This document shows, one piece after another, positions 4,081-6,976 of a stretch of DNA of 6,976 bases. The DNA lies in NCBI GenBank assembly GCA_025362615.1, contig JANYFQ010000065.1, forward strand, positions 1-6,976, given 5' to 3'. The notes under the pieces are model-generated. The model was not told the DNA's origin. It saw only the letters and a list, made by a program, of their open reading frames with translations, and searched no databases. How positions within the stretch are numbered: position 1 is the first letter of the stretch; each line of letters begins with the position of its first letter. Position numbers and translations under genes: made by a program. The DNA is from Hymenobacter sp. (GTDB taxonomy: Bacteria > Bacteroidota > Bacteroidia > Cytophagales > Hymenobacteraceae).

Positions 4081-6870
4081 ATGGACCAGTTGGACGAAGT
4101 ACTCACCCCTGAATCATCGGTTGCCGAGCTGCGGCAGCAATTGCAAGCCGAGCAGCAGCGGCGGCAGGTGGCCGAAGCCGAGGCGGCGGCCCTGCGCCTC
4201 ACGGCCAGCATTCCGTTGCGTAATCCCAACCCGATTTTACGCCTGAGCGCCAACGGCGTACTGGAATTTGCCAACAACACGGCGGCTTTTCTGCGGTCCG
4301 AGTTCGAGCGCAAAGGCCACTCCTGGGTGCGTACCCAACTGCTGGAGGCCGTGGAGAAGGCTTTGACCAGCGGGCAGCCCGAGCGCCGCGCCCTCACCAT
4401 CGGCCATCAGCACTTGGTGCTGGTGACGGTGCCGGTGGCCGAAGAAGGCTACGCCATGCTGTACTTCAACGACGTGACGGGGCTGCACCAGGCCGAAACC
4501 CAGCTTCAGGAACAGCACGCTTTTTACGAAAACCTGCTCGAAAACCTGCCCGTGGTCGTGACGGTGCTCGGCCCCGACCAGCGCTACCGCTTCCTCAACC
4601 ACTTTGCCGCCCCCAACCCCACCGAGCGCCAGGCCCGCGTCGGCACCACCTTTGCCGACCACTGCGCCCGCGTGGGCCTGCCGCGCAAGTTTGCGGCCCG
4701 CCGCCGCCGCCTTTTCGAGCGGGCCGCCACCCGCCGCGCCCTCGTGGCCTGGGAAGAAGAGTGGCCCGCCACTGCCGGCCCCGCCCGCCACTGGCTGTGC
4801 TACTACCAACCCGTGTTTGACCCCGACGGCCACCTGCGGGTGATGATGTGCTTCGGCCTCGACGTGAGCACCCAGCGCCGGGCCGAAGAAAAAAGCCGCG
4901 CCAGCGAAGCCGCCGTGCGGGCCCAGCAACGATTTACCGAGCAGGTCCTCAACCTCAACCCCAACATCATTTACGTGCGCGACAAGCAGATGCGCTTCGT
5001 GTTCGAGAACGCGGCCACCGCCCGCCTGCGGGCCGTGATGGTGGCCCGCAGCCCCGACAAAATTCCGGGCACCGCCCTGCGCCCCGAAGAACTGGCCGCC
5101 TACGCCGCCGTGGACGCCGCCGTGCGCCGCACCAACGCCGCCGTGGAGTCGGAAGACCGCATGACGCTCGGCGACGGCGAGGTGCGCTGGTACCAGACGG
5201 TGAAGTGCCCGCTGCCCACGCCCGAGGGCGAAATCCACGTACTGGGCGTGAGCACCGACATCACGGCCCTCAAAGCGGCCCAGCACGCGGCCGAAGCCGC
5301 CGCCACGGCCCGCGAAAACTTCCTGGCCAACATGAGCCACGAAATCCGCACACCCCTCAACGGGGTGCTGGGCATGGCCGGGCTGCTGGCCAAAACCGGC
5401 CTCAGCGCCCAGCAACGCAACTTCGTGGGCATCATCGAGCAGTCGGGCCAGCACCTGCTGGGCGTGGTGAACGACGTGCTCGACATGGCCAAAATCACCT
5501 CCGGCAAGCTCGACATGGAAGCCGTGGCCTTCAATCTTTGCGACTGCATGGGGCAGGCCCTGGAGCCGCTCGCGGCCCTGGCCCAGCAGAAGGGCCTGCG
5601 CGTAATTGGCACCATGCTCCGCGACTCCTGCCCCCACCCCTGGGTGGTGGGCGACCCCCAACGCCTGCGCCAAATCTTCATCAACCTGGTCAGCAACGCC
5701 GTCAAGTTTACGCCCGCCGGGGGCACCATCACGGCCGGGGGCTATTTCGTGCGCGAAACCGACGACACCCTCACCACCGAGTTTCGGGTCGCGGACACGG
5801 GCATCGGCATTTCGCCCGAAAAGCTCGAAACCATCTTCCAGGAATTCACCCAGGCTTACGCCGACACCACCCGGCAGTTTGGCGGCACCGGCCTGGGCCT
5901 GAGCATCAGCCGGGCCCTGGTGCAGCAGTTAGGCGGACGGCTCACGGTGCAGAGCGAGCTGGGCCAGGGCAGCACGTTTGCCTTTGAAGTAACGCTGCCC
6001 AAGGCCACCACGGCGGCCGTGCAGGCCGTGCTGCAACAGGCCCCAACGGCTCCGGCCGCGTTGGCGGGGGCCGCCCTGGCCGGCCGCCGGGTGCTGCTCG
6101 TGGAAGACAACGCCGTGAACCGCGAAGTGGCCCAGCTCCTGCTCGAAGGCCACGGCGTGCTCGTGGACACCGCCGAGAGCGGCCTCGAAGCCCTCGAAAA
6201 GTTTGAAACCCGGCACTACGACCTCGTCCTGATGGACATTCAGATGCCCGGCATGAATGGGCTCGATGCCACGGCCCGCATCCGCGCCCACGCCGATGCC
6301 CGGCGCGCCGCCACGCCCATCCTGGCCCTCACGGCCAACGCCTTCAAGGCCGATGCCGAAAAGTACCTGGCCGCCGGCATGAACGATGCCCTCGCCAAGC
6401 CCTTCGCCGAAGCCGAGCTGGTCACTAAAATGGCCGCCCTGCTCGGGGCCGCGCCCAGCATCGGCCCCGTGGCCGCCGCGCCCGCGCCCACCACCGCGCC
6501 CACTATCCCCACCGACCGGGCCGACCCCGGCCCCGGCCCCGAAACTGCCGTCTTCGACCTGGCGCTGCTCCGCGAAACGGCCCACGGGAGCCAGCCCTTC
6601 ATGACCCGTATTCTGGCCTCTTTTCACGCCAATACCCCCGTCCACCTCAACGACCTGTGGGCCGCCGTGGGCACCGCCGACGTGCCCGCCGCCGCCGCCC
6701 TGGCCCACAAGCTGCGCCCGTCGCTGAGCCTGGTGGGGGCCGCCGCCCTCGCGCCCCTGCTGGCGACCATCGAAGACGAAACCGCTGGCCCCGAAGCCCG
6801 CACCGCCGCCGCCATGCACCTCGCCGAAGGCATCGAAGCCCTGCTGGCCGCCCTGCCCACGGCAGCCTAG
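4081..6870 (+). CDS. PAS-domain hybrid sensor histidine kinase with receiver and Hpt domains
   Basis: The 929-residue protein combines most of a phosphorelay in one chain. After an N-terminal coiled-coil-like segment (about 11-40) come three PAS-like regions: about 44-140 (NPNPILRLSANGVLEFANNTA), 146-270 (LPVVVTVLGPDQRYRFLNHF) and 284-400 (LNPNIIYVRDKQMRFVFEN, ending GVSTDITALK). HisKA follows with the phosphorylated His420 in NFLANMSHEIRTPLNG. The ATPase domain has Asn539 (NLVSNAVKFTP), Asp572 (VADTGIG) and GGTGLGLS (601-608). The receiver (about 668-780) has Glu675-Asp676, phospho-acceptor Asp719 (LMDIQMPGMNG), Thr751 and Lys773. A Pro/Ala-rich linker leads to an Hpt domain with His876 (ALAHKLRPSLSLVGAAAL). 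No signal peptide or membrane segment is visible, so it should sense a cytoplasmic cue. All key residues are present. The start is uncertain: ATG 4030 is also in frame, but its 17 extra codons have weaker codon bias and contain the promoter-like box. No partner regulator lies in the window. Confidence 0.95.
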   Translation: MDQLDEVLTPESSVAELRQQLQAEQQRRQVAEAEAAALRLTASIPLRNPNPILRLSANGVLEFANNTAAFLRSEFERKGHSWVRTQLLEAVEKALTSGQPERRALTIGHQHLVLVTVPVAEEGYAMLYFNDVTGLHQAETQLQEQHAFYENLLENLPVVVTVLGPDQRYRFLNHFAAPNPTERQARVGTTFADHCARVGLPRKFAARRRRLFERAATRRALVAWEEEWPATAGPARHWLCYYQPVFDPDGHLRVMMCFGLDVSTQRRAEEKSRASEAAVRAQQRFTEQVLNLNPNIIYVRDKQMRFVFENAATARLRAVMVARSPDKIPGTALRPEELAAYAAVDAAVRRTNAAVESEDRMTLGDGEVRWYQTVKCPLPTPEGEIHVLGVSTDITALKAAQHAAEAAATARENFLANMSHEIRTPLNGVLGMAGLLAKTGLSAQQRNFVGIIEQSGQHLLGVVNDVLDMAKITSGKLDMEAVAFNLCDCMGQALEPLAALAQQKGLRVIGTMLRDSCPHPWVVGDPQRLRQIFINLVSNAVKFTPAGGTITAGGYFVRETDDTLTTEFRVADTGIGISPEKLETIFQEFTQAYADTTRQFGGTGLGLSISRALVQQLGGRLTVQSELGQGSTFAFEVTLPKATTAAVQAVLQQAPTAPAALAGAALAGRRVLLVEDNAVNREVAQLLLEGHGVLVDTAESGLEALEKFETRHYDLVLMDIQMPGMNGLDATARIRAHADARRAATPILALTANAFKADAEKYLAAGMNDALAKPFAEAELVTKMAALLGAAPSIGPVAAAPAPTTAPTIPTDRADPGPGPETAVFDLALLRETAHGSQPFMTRILASFHANTPVHLNDLWAAVGTADVPAAAALAHKLRPSLSLVGAAALAPLLATIEDETAGPEARTAAAMHLAEGIEALLAALPTAA

Positions 6871-6889
6871 CGCGTTCAAGGCGGTGCGA

Positions 6890-6914
6890 GCGGGCGGCTT
6901 TTTTGGCCGCCCGC
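6890..6914 (+). terminator. Probable terminator of the kinase gene, with T-run in the loop
   Basis: GCGGGCGGC (6890-6898) pairs perfectly with GCCGCCCGC (6906-6914) around the loop TTTTTTG. It starts 20 bp after the stop codon. This is not a textbook terminator, because the six T lie inside the loop and not after the stem. An alternative pairing of GCCGCCC at the end of the coding sequence (6847-6853) with GGGCGGC (6892-6898) would put the T-run directly after a stem, giving a more conventional terminator with a large loop. Confidence 0.55.
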
Positions 6915-6954
6915 CCGCTTCGGGTAGCCGGTCAGACGGCCTGGGAAAAGCGGG

Positions 6955-6976
6955 CGGGCGGCGAAAAAGCCGCCCG
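6955..6976. repeat. REP-like hairpin at the window's right edge
   Basis: CGGGCGGC (6955-6962) pairs with GCCGCCCG (6969-6976) around a GAAAAA loop. The stem may continue past the window end. The A-rich loop and GGC/GCC stem resemble the hairpin of the RAYT-flanking repeats (GCCGGCT-GAAAA-AGCCGGC), although the stem sequence differs. It could be a distant REP-type element, or the terminator of a convergent minus-strand gene beyond the window. Confidence 0.5.

Noticed and set aside
4237..5673. Long minus-strand open frame antisense to the kinase, rich in Gly, His and Val
   Set aside because: It is the mirror of a GC-rich coding region with strong third-position G/C bias. It has no recognisable domain, and the plus strand encodes an unmistakable histidine kinase.
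5929..6879. Minus-strand Gly-rich open frame of 316 codons
   Set aside because: It is antisense to the receiver and Hpt domains; its low-complexity glycine-rich translation is an artefact of GC-rich codons.

Overview
The window looks like chromosome of a GC-rich Bacteroidota, most likely a Hymenobacter-type Cytophagales. This is inferred from three things. Start codons lack Shine-Dalgarno sequences. Several TAnnTTTG boxes occur, which is the Bacteroidota -7 promoter element. The protein content is a RAYT transposase, an HsdM methylase and a large PAS-rich hybrid histidine kinase with very GC-rich codons. Species cannot be settled from the sequence alone.

Layout from left to right. (1) Positions 1-751: a REP-associated tyrosine transposase gene (RAYT, 79-654) bracketed by two identical 59-bp direct repeats, each carrying a perfect 7-bp hairpin. 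This is a REPtron-like unit. (2) Positions 787-3385: a type I restriction-modification methylase gene (hsdM) that is broken. An IS481-family element of about 1 kb (1219-2220), whose transposase is on the minus strand, sits at a CTAG target. Removing the element plus one copy of the duplicated target restores one continuous HsdM frame of about 526-529 residues. The extreme 5' end also appears to carry a 1-nt frameshift near 817-820. No hsdS or hsdR is present in the window. (3) Positions 3386-4080: a spacer of about 700 bp. It holds a very long hairpin (3505-3574) that should terminate transcription in both directions, a possible decayed C-terminal gene end on the minus strand (3595-3732), and GC-rich sequence with no convincing gene. 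(4) Positions 4081-6870: a cytoplasmic hybrid histidine kinase with three PAS-like sensor regions, HisKA, HATPase, a receiver and an Hpt domain, so a nearly complete phosphorelay in one protein. (5) Positions 6871-6976: a cluster of GGGCGGC/GCCGCCC inverted repeats with T- or A-rich loops, probably the kinase terminator plus a REP-like hairpin cut by the window edge.

The genes do not form one pathway. The left half is a defence locus eroded by mobile elements, and the right half is an independent signalling gene. The most notable detail is that the IS transposase has no stop codon of its own. Its TAG stop comes from the CTAG target sequence, so the element's target preference and its reading frame are linked. 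I found no CRISPR array, tRNA, rRNA or riboswitch, and no clearly new multi-gene system.
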